The notes beneath the pieces are model-generated. The model made no database searches. It saw only the letters and a program-made list of their open reading frames with translations, and had not been told where the DNA came from. The position numbers were made by a program, and so were the translations under genes. From Erysipelotrichaceae bacterium (lineage in GTDB: Bacteria > Bacillota_I > Bacilli_A > Erysipelotrichales > Erysipelotrichaceae): a stretch of DNA of 64,000 nucleotides. Below are positions 8,759-18,144 of the stretch, piece after piece. The stretch is taken from contig JAUYTU010000022.1 in the NCBI GenBank assembly GCA_030694975.1, positions 62,001 to 126,000 on the forward strand, in the 5' to 3' direction. Numbering within the stretch: position 1 is the stretch's first letter; each line of letters starts with the position of its first letter.

Positions 8759-10783
8759 TTACTCAATCCCCAACAATTTAAAGATGATTGAACCGTATTG
8801 AAGAATTAGCGGAGCAAACACCAAGGCAACAATCGACATCAACTTAATCAGAATGTTCATCGCTGGTCCGGCAGTATCCTTAAAAGGATCTCCAACCGTA
8901 TCGCCAACGATACCGGCATTATGAGCGAAACTGCCCTTACCGCCGTGAACTCCCGATTCAATATACTTCTTCGCATTATCCCAAGCGCCACCGGCATTAG
9001 ACATCATAATGGCAAGCAAGACTCCGGTAACAATCGTCCCGGCAATCAAACCACCCAAAGTTTCAACCCCAAATAGTAATCCCACAGCAATCGGCACAAC
9101 TATTGCCAATACACCCGGAAGAATCATTTCTTTTAATGCGGCTTTCGTAGAAATCTTAACGCACTTATCATACTCCGGCAACGTGGTACCTTCCATAATT
9201 CCAGGAATTTCCTTAAACTGCCGGCGAACCTCAATAACCATTTCATTGGCAGCTTTTGAAACTGACTTAAGCGTTAAAGCACTGAACATAAATGGTAACA
9301 TACCACCAATCATCAATCCGACCAAACTTAACGGATTAAGAAGATTGATGCTTGTCATTTTTACGGCTTCAGCATACGCTGCAAACAAAGCCAACGACGT
9401 CAGAGCTGCTGAACCAATCGCAAATCCTTTACCGATGGCCGCGGTTGTATTACCCACCGCATCCAACTTATCGGTAATTTCTCGAACTTCAGGCGGCAAA
9501 TCAGCCATCTGAGCGATACCGCCGGCATTGTCCGCAATCGGACCATAAGCATCGACCGCAACCGTAATCCCTGTAGTTGACAACATACCCACGGCAGACA
9601 AAGCGATTCCATACAATCCCATCGTCGGATTTTGTGCTCCACCCATGACATAATAGGAAACGATGATACCAATGACAATGAAAATCGTCGGTGGCATCGT
9701 GGAGAACATACCCTCACCTAAGCCTGCGATAATATTGGTCGCTGAGCCAGACATTGACTCATAAGCGATCCGTTGAACCCGCGCAAACTCCGCGGAAGTA
9801 AATAATTCAGTAGTCAAGCCAATCAAAACACCAACCATTAACCCAGCCGCAACCGGATAGAACGCCAATGAATTACCAAATACCATATCACTTAGTATCC
9901 AAGTAGCAATCAATACGAATATTCCCGCCGCATACGTACCCATATTCAACACGCGTTGCGCATTAGGACTGTGGGAAGCACGAACGATGATAATACCGAT
10001 AATGGACGATACAATTCCTATAGCTGCTAAGACTAATGGGAATAAAGCGCCGTTACGACCGAAAACAATTGATCCCAAGGTAATCGCCGAAATAATCGAG
10101 CCGACATAAGATTCAAACAAGTCCGCTCCCATACCGGCAACATCACCCACGTTATCACCGACATTGTCCGCAATAACGGCTGGATTGCGCGGATCATCCT
10201 CCGGAATGCCTGCTTCCATTTTACCGACTAAATCCGCACCGACATCGGCTGCTTTGGTATAAATACCGCCGCCGACCCGTGCAAACAAAGCGATGGACGA
10301 AGCTCCCAAACCAAATCCGGTCATATTCAATACATTGCCGCTAAAAAGCATTAATAATACGCCAAGACCGACGATGCCAAGACCGACGACGGCCATACCC
10401 ATGACTGCACCACCCGAAAAGGCAATAGTCAACGCCTTCTTCTGACTGGTTCTGGCGGCCTGAGCTGTTTTAACATTGGCCTGTGTTGCGATTTTCATTC
10501 CAAAGTAACCTGCCAACATGGACAACATTGCGCCTAAAATAAAAGCCATAGCTGTCTCAATGTTTATAGCAAAAACCAGAATAACCGCAACCGAAGCCGC
10601 AAAGATGCTTAGGTACTTGTACTCGCTTTTGAGAAACGCCATGGCTCCATTATGGATATATCCCGCAATCTCCTGCATCCTTGGCGTTCCTTCTTCAGCT
10701 TTTATAACCGCGAAGCTAAGATAAACCGCAAAGAGTAAGGCTACAATGCCAACAACAATAACGCCTACAAATAGTAAATCCAT
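8759..10783 (-). CDS. hppA: Membrane-bound ion-translocating pyrophosphatase, K+-dependent type
   Basis: 674 residues with about 16 membrane helices. It carries the pyrophosphate-binding signature [17 protein letters not shown], then [19 protein letters not shown], and C-terminal [14 protein letters not shown]. Around residue 450 [10 protein letters not shown] has Ala where K+-independent enzymes have Lys, so the enzyme should need K+; K+-dependent members pump H+ or Na+, and the ion cannot be fixed by eye. It conserves energy from pyrophosphate, typical of energy-limited anaerobes. Start set at the ATG with GAGGAGG six bases upstream; nine extra upstream codons are probably leader. Confidence 0.95.
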   Translation of the reverse strand: MDLLFVGVIVVGIVALLFAVYLSFAVIKAEEGTPRMQEIAGYIHNGAMAFLKSEYKYLSIFAASVAVILVFAINIETAMAFILGAMLSMLAGYFGMKIATQANVKTAQAARTSQKKALTIAFSGGAVMGMAVVGLGIVGLGVLLMLFSGNVLNMTGFGLGASSIALFARVGGGIYTKAADVGADLVGKMEAGIPEDDPRNPAVIADNVGDNVGDVAGMGADLFESYVGSIISAITLGSIVFGRNGALFPLVLAAIGIVSSIIGIIIVRASHSPNAQRVLNMGTYAAGIFVLIATWILSDMVFGNSLAFYPVAAGLMVGVLIGLTTELFTSAEFARVQRIAYESMSGSATNIIAGLGEGMFSTMPPTIFIVIGIIVSYYVMGGAQNPTMGLYGIALSAVGMLSTTGITVAVDAYGPIADNAGGIAQMADLPPEVREITDKLDAVGNTTAAIGKGFAIGSAALTSLALFAAYAEAVKMTSINLLNPLSLVGLMIGGMLPFMFSALTLKSVSKAANEMVIEVRRQFKEIPGIMEGTTLPEYDKCVKISTKAALKEMILPGVLAIVVPIAVGLLFGVETLGGLIAGTIVTGVLLAIMMSNAGGAWDNAKKYIESGVHGGKGSFAHNAGIVGDTVGDPFKDTAGPAMNILIKLMSIVALVFAPLILQYGSIIFKLLGIE

Positions 10784-10877
10784 TTTTCCTCCTCGACAAT
10801 AAACTGCCATTTTTTAATCCTATGGAAGTCTTGAGTGCTCACGAAGATTTACGCCAACGAGACACTCTCTGCTATCT

Positions 10878-10906
10878 ATTTTAGCAGAAGTCCATGGACT
10901 GTTCTA
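10878..10906 (-). promoter_or_regulatory. Putative hppA promoter with palindromic spacer
   Basis: On the minus strand TAGAAC, 17 bases, TAAAAT. The spacer contains the perfect 12-base palindrome AGTCCATGGACT (10889-10900). The long upstream gap 10784-11105 otherwise shows only the two diverging promoters and an about 95-base hppA leader with a weak hairpin. Confidence 0.4.
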
Positions 10907-10975
10907 CACAAAAGATGTGAAATTTAACAAGTTTGTGAAACATAATTCATATTTACAATTTTCACATTTATTTTG

Positions 10976-11004
10976 TAGACACCAACTTCAAACTTTGTTA
11001 CAAT
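10976..11004 (+). promoter_or_regulatory. Putative promoter of M23 peptidase gene
   Basis: TAGACA, 17-base spacer, TACAAT, about 100 bases ahead of the start codon of the LysM/G5/M23 gene. Confidence 0.5.
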
Positions 11005-11105
11005 GTGTCAGATGAATTTAGGAGAATGATTCATCAAAATTGTACGTTGATTGACATAAAATATGCTGAAATAATGTCAGTAATGGACGTTTTAAAGGAG
11101 TTCAA

Positions 11106-12251
11106 ATGAAAACTATTTATAAATACGATAAGCTGATCATCATTACATTGACAGTTACCTTAGGGTTGCTCTTGAGTATGACCAACGTTTTAAATCAGCT
11201 GTTACCAGAACCTACAATCGGATACCAATTCAAGGTGGACGGGGAAGTTTGGTTTGTGCTTGAGAGTGAAGATGAAATCCATCGGATGTTACAAGTATAT
11301 AAGAATAAATACTTGAATAACGTTGACGATAATGCCCGAGTTCGCAGCATCGAATTTGTACAGGACATTGAAATCACTGAGATTGAACTGGAAGATGAAG
11401 TATTTGTTTCAACTAAAGAAGCTGAAGCCATGATTAATGAGAATGTAGACGAAGCACTTTTTTATACCGTTGTATCCGGTGACAGCTTCTGGATGATCGC
11501 TGAGGAAAGTAATATTGCAATATCCAAATTGATGGAATTGAATCCAGGTATGAATCCTGAACGCATTTGGCCGGGTAATAAAATCATGTTTGCACCGGCA
11601 GATCCCAAATTGGACATCACCGTCCGATTCCAGAACACATTGGTTGAACCTGTAGAATTTGTCACGGAATATGTAAAAGACAATTCACTATATGCCTCTC
11701 AACGCGTCACCGTTAAAGATGGGGTCGAAGGACAGATGCGTGTTACCTATGATATTACGATGGTAAACGGGTATTCAACTTCTGTTGAGGTATTGAATGA
11801 AGAAGTCTTACTTGAACCTGTGACACGTGTTGTCAGGGTGGGTACGAAGCGGACATTAACACGAAGCAGTCAGACAAACTTCGGTGTCGTAACAGGAAGA
11901 CTTACGAGCGGATTTGGATATCGCAAAGATCCTATCTCCGGTGTGCGTAAATTCCATAACGCTATTGATATAGCTGCTCCGCGCGGAACTCCGGTGTACG
12001 CATACACCAATGGCAAAGTAGTTACCGCAGGTTGGGGAAATATGGCTGGTAACTATGTCGTTATTGACCATGGTAGCGGGCTAAGAACTCAATATTTACA
12101 CTTATCCAGTATATCGGTCCGTGTCGGACAGACGGTCACGGCCGGTCAAAAACTTGGCGGAGTAGGTTCAACAGGGTATAGCACCGGCAATCATCTGGAC
12201 TTTAGTGTCATAAAAAACGGGGTTGCTGTTAATCCGTTACTCTATCTATAA
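11106..12251 (+). CDS. LysM-G5-M23 cell-wall peptidase, membrane anchored
   Basis: 381 residues: N-terminal membrane anchor (10-30), an N-terminal beta region, LysM (about 120-162, YTVVSGDSFWMIAEES), G5 (about 172-248) and an M23 LytM-type domain (265-380). HNAIDIAA supplies the first zinc ligands His284 and Asp288, and QYLHLS has the catalytic His332, but the usual HxH motif reads HLD (363-365), so the third zinc ligand is Asp. Family members cut peptidoglycan cross-bridges or act as catalytically dead activators. AAAGGAG precedes the ATG. Confidence 0.9.
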   Translation: MKTIYKYDKLIIITLTVTLGLLLSMTNVLNQLLPEPTIGYQFKVDGEVWFVLESEDEIHRMLQVYKNKYLNNVDDNARVRSIEFVQDIEITEIELEDEVFVSTKEAEAMINENVDEALFYTVVSGDSFWMIAEESNIAISKLMELNPGMNPERIWPGNKIMFAPADPKLDITVRFQNTLVEPVEFVTEYVKDNSLYASQRVTVKDGVEGQMRVTYDITMVNGYSTSVEVLNEEVLLEPVTRVVRVGTKRTLTRSSQTNFGVVTGRLTSGFGYRKDPISGVRKFHNAIDIAAPRGTPVYAYTNGKVVTAGWGNMAGNYVVIDHGSGLRTQYLHLSSISVRVGQTVTAGQKLGGVGSTGYSTGNHLDFSVIKNGVAVNPLLYL

Positions 12252-12258
12252 GGAATAT

Positions 12259-12286
12259 GCGAGCATGAAAGTGCTCGCTTTTTGTT
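12259..12286 (+). terminator. Rho-independent terminator
   Basis: GCGAGCA (12259-12265) / TGCTCGC (12272-12278) followed by TTTTTGTTGTTT. Confidence 0.9.
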
Positions 12287-12333
12287 GTTTAAACCAAATG
12301 AGAGTATAATGAACTTAACAGGAGGTATTAATT

Positions 12334-12915
12334 ATGGATATATTATCGATACTTAATTCTTTACAGGAAAAACAAACCGTCAACCAACTGACAAAATCTG
12401 TCGGTGGTCAACCCGATCAAGTACAGAAGGCTGTTGAATTGGGATTGCCGATGCTTATGCAAGCTATGAGCAGAAATGCCCAAACCCCACAAGGTGCCGA
12501 ATCGTTAAATAAAGCGTTGGACCAACACAAAGAGGATCCGATTGATGATGTTTTGGGATTTCTCAAAGGAGCGGACATCAATGATGGCAAAAAGATTCTA
12601 GGCCATGTCTTTAATCAAAAAACTCAAAAAGTTGAGCAGAACTTAGCATCGCAAACCGGTATGTCACAAAATCAGATAGGAAATCTGTTGGCACAGCTTG
12701 CACCCGTCCTCTTAGGTGCACTTGGAAAAGAGAAAAATCAAAAAGGTGTGGATGCTTCCGGACTTGCCTCAATGTTGCCGATGATCACCGGATTTCTGGG
12801 TTCAGGCAAAAACAGTGATGTACTCGGCATGGCTGCTAAATTATTGGATGCCGATGGCGATGGAGATGTCATGGACGATGTCTCAAATATGATTGGCGGA
12901 TTCTTTAAAAAGTAA
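12334..12915 (+). CDS. DUF937-family protein
   Basis: 193 residues matching the DUF937 pattern: repeated helices with VQKAVELGLPMLMQAMSRNA and LAQLAPVLLGALGKE, and a C-terminal acidic DADGDGDVMDD stretch that resembles a Ca-binding dockerin/EF-like loop, followed by IGGFF. No signal peptide. Function unknown. AGGAGG lies 8 bases upstream of the ATG, and the gene is flanked by terminators, so it is monocistronic. Confidence 0.85.
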   Translation: MDILSILNSLQEKQTVNQLTKSVGGQPDQVQKAVELGLPMLMQAMSRNAQTPQGAESLNKALDQHKEDPIDDVLGFLKGADINDGKKILGHVFNQKTQKVEQNLASQTGMSQNQIGNLLAQLAPVLLGALGKEKNQKGVDASGLASMLPMITGFLGSGKNSDVLGMAAKLLDADGDGDVMDDVSNMIGGFFKK

Positions 12916-12920
12916 GAAAA

Positions 12921-12947
12921 AAGGGATCTTAAAGGTCCCGTTTTTTT
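12921..12947 (+). terminator. Rho-independent terminator
   Basis: GGGATCT / AGGTCCC (one wobble pair) with a TAA loop, then GTTTTTTTATTT. Confidence 0.85.
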
Positions 12948-12983
12948 ATTTGATACAAAAATATTTTATGATAGGCATATCGG

Positions 12984-13011
12984 TTGAAACTGGATATTGA
13001 ATTGTTATACT
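12984..13011 (+). promoter_or_regulatory. Putative kor operon promoter
   Basis: TTGAAA, 16-base spacer, TATACT about 105 bases ahead of korA. Confidence 0.5.
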
Positions 13012-13035
13012 TAGTTTGTCAATCATAAATAAAAA

Positions 13036-13098
13036 TATTCATTTTCCAATGAATAAGCATACTTTTATGTTGAAATTAAGCCCAAAAGAGTTAATTTC
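13036..13098. promoter_or_regulatory. Two inverted repeats in the kor leader
   Basis: TATTCATT-TTCC-AATGAATA (13036-13055) is a perfect 8-base dyad; GAAATTAA (13072-13079) / TTAATTTC (13091-13098) is another, ending two bases before the AAAGGAG of korA. They may be repressor operators or mRNA hairpins controlling access to the ribosome site. Confidence 0.4.
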
Positions 13099-13115
13099 AG
13101 AAAGGAGATCTCCCT

Positions 13116-14801
13116 ATGAGAGAATCATTATCCATTGTACTCTCCGGTGAAGCAGGGCAAGGCTTGCAAACCATCGAAGAATTCTTGGTAGAAGCTTTGT
13201 CAAATGAATACTATGTCTTCACTTCTAAAGAAGTTATGTCGCGTGTACGCGGTGGAAACAACTCCGTCGAGATCCGTGTCGCTTCCTCTGCGGTATACGC
13301 CTTACGCTATACCATCGATTACTTATTCTTATTAAACAATCACTCCTTCTATCGCCTGGCCAAACGTGTCGATACCGAAACCGTAGTTTTTGGTGAAGCA
13401 GGACATTTAAGTGAGGAAGAGAAATCGAAGTACGGTGTAGATTTAACGGCCTTTGATTTGTCCGCACTTGCCAAACAAGCGGGCAGTAAACTGTACGCCA
13501 ACACCATTCTGTTTGGATACATCGCCGGAATGCTTGATTTAAGCAAAAAGGTTGGACACGATCTGATTACGACGCGATTTGAGAGTCGTGGTGATAAAGT
13601 CATTCAAGACAACATCAACGCCTATGATATCGGCTACGCTCTGGGTGAGCCTTTTGTGGTTAAAACACCGATCAAAAAGCGCACCGACAACAAATCCTAT
13701 GTCATCATGGATGGAAACAAATCCTTAGGCATCGGCGCATTGGCAGGTGGTGTTAATTACATCGCATCCTATCCGATGTCACCAGGTACCAGTCTGCTCA
13801 GCTTTTTATCTTCAAAAGGCGAAGAATTCGGTGTATTGGCTGAACAAGCAGAAGATGAAATCGCAGCCCTCAACATGACCATCGGCGCATGGTATGCCGG
13901 TGCCCGTGGCATCGTTACAACTTCCGGCGGTGGCTTTGCCTTAATGACAGAAGCCGTATCGCTGGCCGGTATTACCGAGAACCCAGCCGTCATCCACGTC
14001 GCTCAACGACCAGGACCTGCGACCGGACTACCGACCCGTACCGAACAAGGCGACCTCAATTTAGTCGTCTATGCCGGTCATGGCGAATTTCCAAGAATTG
14101 TATTGGCACCGGGTAAACCCGAAGACGGAATCAACTTGGCTCAACAAGCCTTCTGGCTTGCGGACAAATATCAGGTACCGGTCTTTATCCTCTCCGATCA
14201 ATATTGGTTGGAATCGATGAGCCAAATGGAACCCTTCGAATTATCTGATAAATACTTAGAAACTTTCACGGTGACCACCGAAAAAGGATATAAACGTTAT
14301 AACTGGGATACCACGATTTCCCCACGCGGAATTCCGGGATTTGGTGAAGGATTTGTAAAAGTTGACAGTGATGAGCATGATGAAGAAGGTCAGATCACAG
14401 AAGATTTCGATGTTCGCGTCCGTATGCACGAAAAACGCTTAGCAAAACGTGAACTGTTATTGGAAGATTATATTCAACCGGAATTTTTGGGAAATAAAGA
14501 CAGTAAGAACCTGGTTGTCGGTTGGGGTTCAACGTATGGCGTACTGAAAGAACTGATCGAAACATCCGATCTGGATGTCAGCTTTATGTACATCAAACAA
14601 CCCTTCCCATTACCATTATCACTGAAAGAACATTTTGAAGGCAAAAACGTCATTGTTTTAGAAAATAACGCAACCGGACAGTTTGCTAACATCTTAAAAT
14701 TAGAATTAGATATCAAGATTGACAGTCGGATCCTTAAATACAACGGGGAGCCGTTCCATATCGAAGAAGTTGAAACAAAGGTTAAGGAGGTGTTGAAATG
14801 A
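13116..14801 (+). CDS. korA: 2-oxoacid:ferredoxin oxidoreductase, fused gamma-alpha subunit
   Basis: 561 residues. Residues 1-190 are the gamma domain (SGEAGQGLQTIEE), and from about 200 the pyrimidine-binding alpha domain (MDGNKSLGIGALAGGVNYIASYPMSPGT; HVAQRPGPATGLPTRTEQGDL). Together with KorB it oxidatively decarboxylates a 2-oxoacid, probably 2-oxoglutarate, pyruvate or a branched oxoacid, reducing ferredoxin. No ferredoxin-type delta subunit is encoded nearby, typical for the two-subunit KorAB type. Stop overlaps the korB start by four bases (ATGA). Confidence 0.93.
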   Translation: MRESLSIVLSGEAGQGLQTIEEFLVEALSNEYYVFTSKEVMSRVRGGNNSVEIRVASSAVYALRYTIDYLFLLNNHSFYRLAKRVDTETVVFGEAGHLSEEEKSKYGVDLTAFDLSALAKQAGSKLYANTILFGYIAGMLDLSKKVGHDLITTRFESRGDKVIQDNINAYDIGYALGEPFVVKTPIKKRTDNKSYVIMDGNKSLGIGALAGGVNYIASYPMSPGTSLLSFLSSKGEEFGVLAEQAEDEIAALNMTIGAWYAGARGIVTTSGGGFALMTEAVSLAGITENPAVIHVAQRPGPATGLPTRTEQGDLNLVVYAGHGEFPRIVLAPGKPEDGINLAQQAFWLADKYQVPVFILSDQYWLESMSQMEPFELSDKYLETFTVTTEKGYKRYNWDTTISPRGIPGFGEGFVKVDSDEHDEEGQITEDFDVRVRMHEKRLAKRELLLEDYIQPEFLGNKDSKNLVVGWGSTYGVLKELIETSDLDVSFMYIKQPFPLPLSLKEHFEGKNVIVLENNATGQFANILKLELDIKIDSRILKYNGEPFHIEEVETKVKEVLK

Positions 14802-15646
14802 GTAAATTTGAATTTGACCGCGAACTAGATATCGCGTGGTGCCCGGGGTGCGGTAACTTTCCATTGCGCAACGGCTTGATCAAAGCGTTGAAAGAGTTGG
14901 ATCTCGATCCGACCCAAGTCGTCTTCTCTTCCGGTATCGGTCAGGCAGCCAAAATGCCTCAATACATCGATGCTAACTATTTTAATGGGTTGCATGGTCG
15001 CGGCTTAAGTGTGGCGCAAGCCATTCAATCGGTCAACCCGAAACTCACCGTCATTGCGGAGGGCGGGGATGGGGATATGTATGGTGAAGGTGGCAATCAC
15101 TTGTTACACAACATTCGCCGTAATCCCAACATCGCCCACATCGTTCATAACAATATGATCTACGGTTTGACCAAAGGTCAAGCGTCACCTACCTCGCAAA
15201 AAGGTATGGAAACCAATGTTCAGGTCAGCGGTGTTTATAATGAGCCGCTCAATCCGATCGCTTTGGCATTAGCTCTTGGCGCAACCTTCGTTGCCCGCGC
15301 GTTTACCGGGGATACGGAACGGACCAAAGACATCATCAAAGCTGCCATTCAACACGATGGCTATGCGTTAGTAGACATCTTCCATCCGTGTCCGACCTTT
15401 AACAAGATCAACACGTTTGCCTGGTATAAAAACAACTCCTATTGGCTCGATGAGAACCATGATCCATCCGATTTTAAGAAGGCGATGGATATGGCAATCA
15501 GTGATGAGAAATATGCCTTGGGTATCCTGTATAAAAAAGAAGGTCAGCCGACCTTCGATCAGGTACATCCGGTGTATAAAGAGGATCAGACACCGATCGT
15601 ATTGCGCAAGCGCGATATCAAACAAGTACAGAAGTTAATTCGCTAA
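14798..15646 (+). CDS. korB: 2-oxoacid:ferredoxin oxidoreductase, beta subunit
   Basis: 282 residues with the thiamine-diphosphate subunit signatures CPGCGNFPLRNGL and GDGDMYGEGGNHLLHNIRRN (Mg-TPP loop), followed by NNMIYGLTKGQASPTS, the core of the family. It pairs with the upstream gamma-alpha subunit; the start overlaps korA by four bases and has AAGGAGG inside korA, indicating translational coupling. The substrate cannot be decided from sequence alone. Confidence 0.94.
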   Translation: MSKFEFDRELDIAWCPGCGNFPLRNGLIKALKELDLDPTQVVFSSGIGQAAKMPQYIDANYFNGLHGRGLSVAQAIQSVNPKLTVIAEGGDGDMYGEGGNHLLHNIRRNPNIAHIVHNNMIYGLTKGQASPTSQKGMETNVQVSGVYNEPLNPIALALALGATFVARAFTGDTERTKDIIKAAIQHDGYALVDIFHPCPTFNKINTFAWYKNNSYWLDENHDPSDFKKAMDMAISDEKYALGILYKKEGQPTFDQVHPVYKEDQTPIVLRKRDIKQVQKLIR

Positions 15647-15653
15647 TATAAAC

Positions 15654-15678
15654 AACCGGAGAAACCCGGTTTTTTAAA
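15654..15678 (+). terminator. Rho-independent terminator
   Basis: AACCGG / CCGGTT stem with short loop, then TTTT; directly after korB. Confidence 0.75.
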
Positions 15679-15820
15679 CTGTAATATAATATAGTGTGTT
15701 GTGATACAGCAAATTTGCATAGTTTATAGCTTCATAAAACTATACCCATTGAATAAAATAAGTTATAATATTGATAGAATTTGGTAAGTTATGCAGTAAT
15801 TTGATAGAAAGCAGGCAACT

Positions 15821-16594
15821 ATGATCAACAACGGAATGAACCTCACCTTTGATTTTAAATCAATGGAATTCATCTATAACCCCGATAGCTTCGGACCGAA
15901 AACCGAGAAGCGTCGATTGGACGATGTGCGCGCTACCTTACGCGATCCTCATGCGAGCGGTCCCGACATCCTCTATAGCATCGCAATGGATGTCGGAATG
16001 ATTCAAGACAAAGAAATTTTGATAGAGCACAACCTTTTGTACGGAGCTTGCCTCTATAATAAAGGTCAAGTCGGAGATGAACCGATACGCTCTCAAGGAC
16101 ACATCCACTTTCAATCCCCATCGTGTCAATGTTCAACTGGCGAACTCTACGAAATCTGGCATGGCAAGGCGATTGTCTTTATGCAAGAAAAAGCCACCGA
16201 TCATCCCGGGCGGATATTTGCGATTGAGGGCAACGAGGGAGATGTCATCCTGGTACCGCCGGGATGGGCTCACTACACGGTTAACGCCGATATTGAACAA
16301 CCCATGGCTTTTGGGGCTTGGTGTGTACGGGACTATGGCTTTGATTACAAAGATGTAAGAGAACATCGCGGACTGGCCTATTATCCCATCGTTTACGACA
16401 ACGAAATTGGATTTATTCCCAATGAGCATTACCAACAAGTCGGTATTATTCGTAAATCACCCAGAAAATACACTGAATTCAACTTAGATTATTCAAATAC
16501 TCTGTATGAACAATTTCAGGATGATCCCAGCCGTTTCAATTTTATTCCCGATCCAAATTCAGTGAAGGATCTTTGGGAAAACTTTATCCCATAG
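15821..16594 (+). CDS. Cupin-type glucose-6-phosphate isomerase family protein (1)
   Basis: 257 residues of the archaeal-type (cupin) glucose-6-phosphate isomerase family: SQGHIHF with the metal His pair, GELYEIWHGKAIVFM with the metal Glu, and VPPGWAHYTVN with the third His. N- and C-terminal extensions make it longer than the 190-residue archaeal enzyme. Such enzymes interconvert aldose and ketose 6-phosphates using Fe or Mn. It leads a three-gene operon with another cupin isomerase 10 bases downstream and a mannose-6-phosphate isomerase, so these likely act on related sugar phosphates. Confidence 0.8.
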   Translation: MINNGMNLTFDFKSMEFIYNPDSFGPKTEKRRLDDVRATLRDPHASGPDILYSIAMDVGMIQDKEILIEHNLLYGACLYNKGQVGDEPIRSQGHIHFQSPSCQCSTGELYEIWHGKAIVFMQEKATDHPGRIFAIEGNEGDVILVPPGWAHYTVNADIEQPMAFGAWCVRDYGFDYKDVREHRGLAYYPIVYDNEIGFIPNEHYQQVGIIRKSPRKYTEFNLDYSNTLYEQFQDDPSRFNFIPDPNSVKDLWENFIP

Positions 16595-16604
16595 GAGACA
16601 AAAA

Positions 16605-17141
16605 ATGGAAATCAGAAAACCAAAGAATACCCACGCATATCTTAACGGTATAATCGAGGGTGAGATCGTGTCTCACTACATGAAACCCTATAAAGATGTC
16701 GTTCAGATCTATAAAAATAAGGATGAGAATCTGTCGTTGGACACAATCATGTATGAGGTTTACTCGCTGTTTGATCAAGAAGATAAAGCTCTGCTATGGG
16801 GATTGACCATCATACATCCGATTACTGTCGCCCAAGAGTGTAACATGACACGCGGACATTACCATGCCCAAAAAAGTCAACCGGAAATATATTTCGGGTT
16901 GGCGGGTAGAGGATTGTTAATGTTTATGCGCGGTGACGAGATATTTGCGGAGGAAGTATTCGAAGGATCCATTCATTATATCGACGGAGAATATGCACAT
17001 CGCCTCATCAATACCGGCAGCACCGACTTCAAAGTTGGGGCTTGTTGGCCAAAACTGGCTGGACATGATTATAAAGCGATTGAAGAACAACCATTTTCTG
17101 TGCGTGTCTATAAGAAAGATGGTAGAATTGTTTTAGAATGA
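16605..17141 (+). CDS. Cupin-type glucose-6-phosphate isomerase family protein (2)
   Basis: 178 residues, close to the length of archaeal cupin PGI. MTRGHYHAQKSQPEIYFGL holds the two metal His and Glu, DGEYAHRLINTG the third His, and WPKLAGHDYKAIEE matches the family closing motif. This one looks more like the canonical enzyme than its 257-residue neighbour. AGGAGAC lies before the ATG, 10 bases after the previous stop. Tandem paralogues suggest subunits of one enzyme or two different sugar-phosphate substrates. Confidence 0.82.
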   Translation: MEIRKPKNTHAYLNGIIEGEIVSHYMKPYKDVVQIYKNKDENLSLDTIMYEVYSLFDQEDKALLWGLTIIHPITVAQECNMTRGHYHAQKSQPEIYFGLAGRGLLMFMRGDEIFAEEVFEGSIHYIDGEYAHRLINTGSTDFKVGACWPKLAGHDYKAIEEQPFSVRVYKKDGRIVLE

Positions 17142-17156
17142 TGCGGAGGAAGTATT

Positions 17157-18107
17157 ATGCAAACCTGGTTCAAGTTTAAACCGACGTTTAAAGAAATGAT
17201 TTGGGGTGGAGATCGCCTGAAAACCGAATTTGGCTTCGATATTCCCTCAGAACATACGGGAGAGGCCTGGATCATCAGTGCTCACCCACAAGGCGAATCC
17301 ATTGTTGAAAACGGTGATGCGGCCAATGTTCCTTTGAGTCAGTTGTATAAAATGATCCGCCCGTATTTCGGGCCGGGTAAAAATCAAGAATTTCCGATCA
17401 TGGTCAAAATCATCGATGCAAACAAAGACTTAAGTGTTCAGGTTCATCCGGATGATGAATATGCCCGAAGAGTGGAAGAGTCGTTGGGGAAATCAGAAAG
17501 TTGGTATGTCCTTGACTGTCAACCGGAGACTCGGATGGTCATGGGTCATCATGCCCGTACCAGTGATGAATTCAATGCTCACTTATTATCCGGGAATTAT
17601 GATACACTTTTTAGAAATCTGACCATTAACAAAGGGGATTGCTTTCATGTTCCCGCCGGAACCATCCATGCAATTTGTGAAGGTTCGCTCATCTATGAAG
17701 CACAGGAAAACTCCAATGTAACGTATCGTGTCTACGATTATGATCGCATGGATGCTAAAGGGAACAAGCGTGAATTACACTTGCGTAAAGCAATGGAAGT
17801 TACCCAATCGCCATGCAAACCGGATTCAATCAAAAACGAGCCGATTGAGATCGGTAAGAATTATGTTACTTATTTGGTCGAAAATGAGTATTTCCAAATG
17901 CGTAAATACGAAGTCAATGATGTGTTAACGATGGATTTGGGTGATGTCTTTATGATCATCAGCGTTATTGACGGTCATGGCACGATCAATGATAACCCCG
18001 TGGTCAAAGGGGACAGTTTTATCGCTTTGCCAAAAGAAGAAAAACTGGCGATTAAAGGACCTGTGACTTTACTGATCGTTGAACCCAAAGCTGAGAAAAT
18101 GATGTAG
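17157..18107 (+). CDS. manA: Type I mannose-6-phosphate isomerase
   Basis: 316 residues, the usual Bacillus-type short form. Zinc ligands and active-site motifs are intact: LSVQVHPDDEYA, GKSESWYVLD, PAGTIHAICEG and NVTYRVYDYDR. It converts mannose 6-phosphate to fructose 6-phosphate. GCGGAGG precedes the ATG, 15 bases after the cupin PGI gene. It is the first of four ManA homologues in this window and the most canonical, so it is the best candidate for the housekeeping activity. Confidence 0.92.
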   Translation: MQTWFKFKPTFKEMIWGGDRLKTEFGFDIPSEHTGEAWIISAHPQGESIVENGDAANVPLSQLYKMIRPYFGPGKNQEFPIMVKIIDANKDLSVQVHPDDEYARRVEESLGKSESWYVLDCQPETRMVMGHHARTSDEFNAHLLSGNYDTLFRNLTINKGDCFHVPAGTIHAICEGSLIYEAQENSNVTYRVYDYDRMDAKGNKRELHLRKAMEVTQSPCKPDSIKNEPIEIGKNYVTYLVENEYFQMRKYEVNDVLTMDLGDVFMIISVIDGHGTINDNPVVKGDSFIALPKEEKLAIKGPVTLLIVEPKAEKMM

Positions 18108-18130
18108 AGCGGATTTTCCGCTCTTTTTTA
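18107..18130 (+). terminator. Rho-independent terminator
   Basis: GAGCGGA (18107-18113) / TCCGCTC (18117-18123) followed by TTTTTT; closes the isomerase operon. Confidence 0.9.
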
Positions 18131-18144
18131 AACAAGGAGGGAAT

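Noticed and set aside
9009-9512. Plus-strand open frame of 167 codons opposite hppA
   Set aside because: Antisense shadow of the pyrophosphatase coding sequence; no ribosome site or family match.
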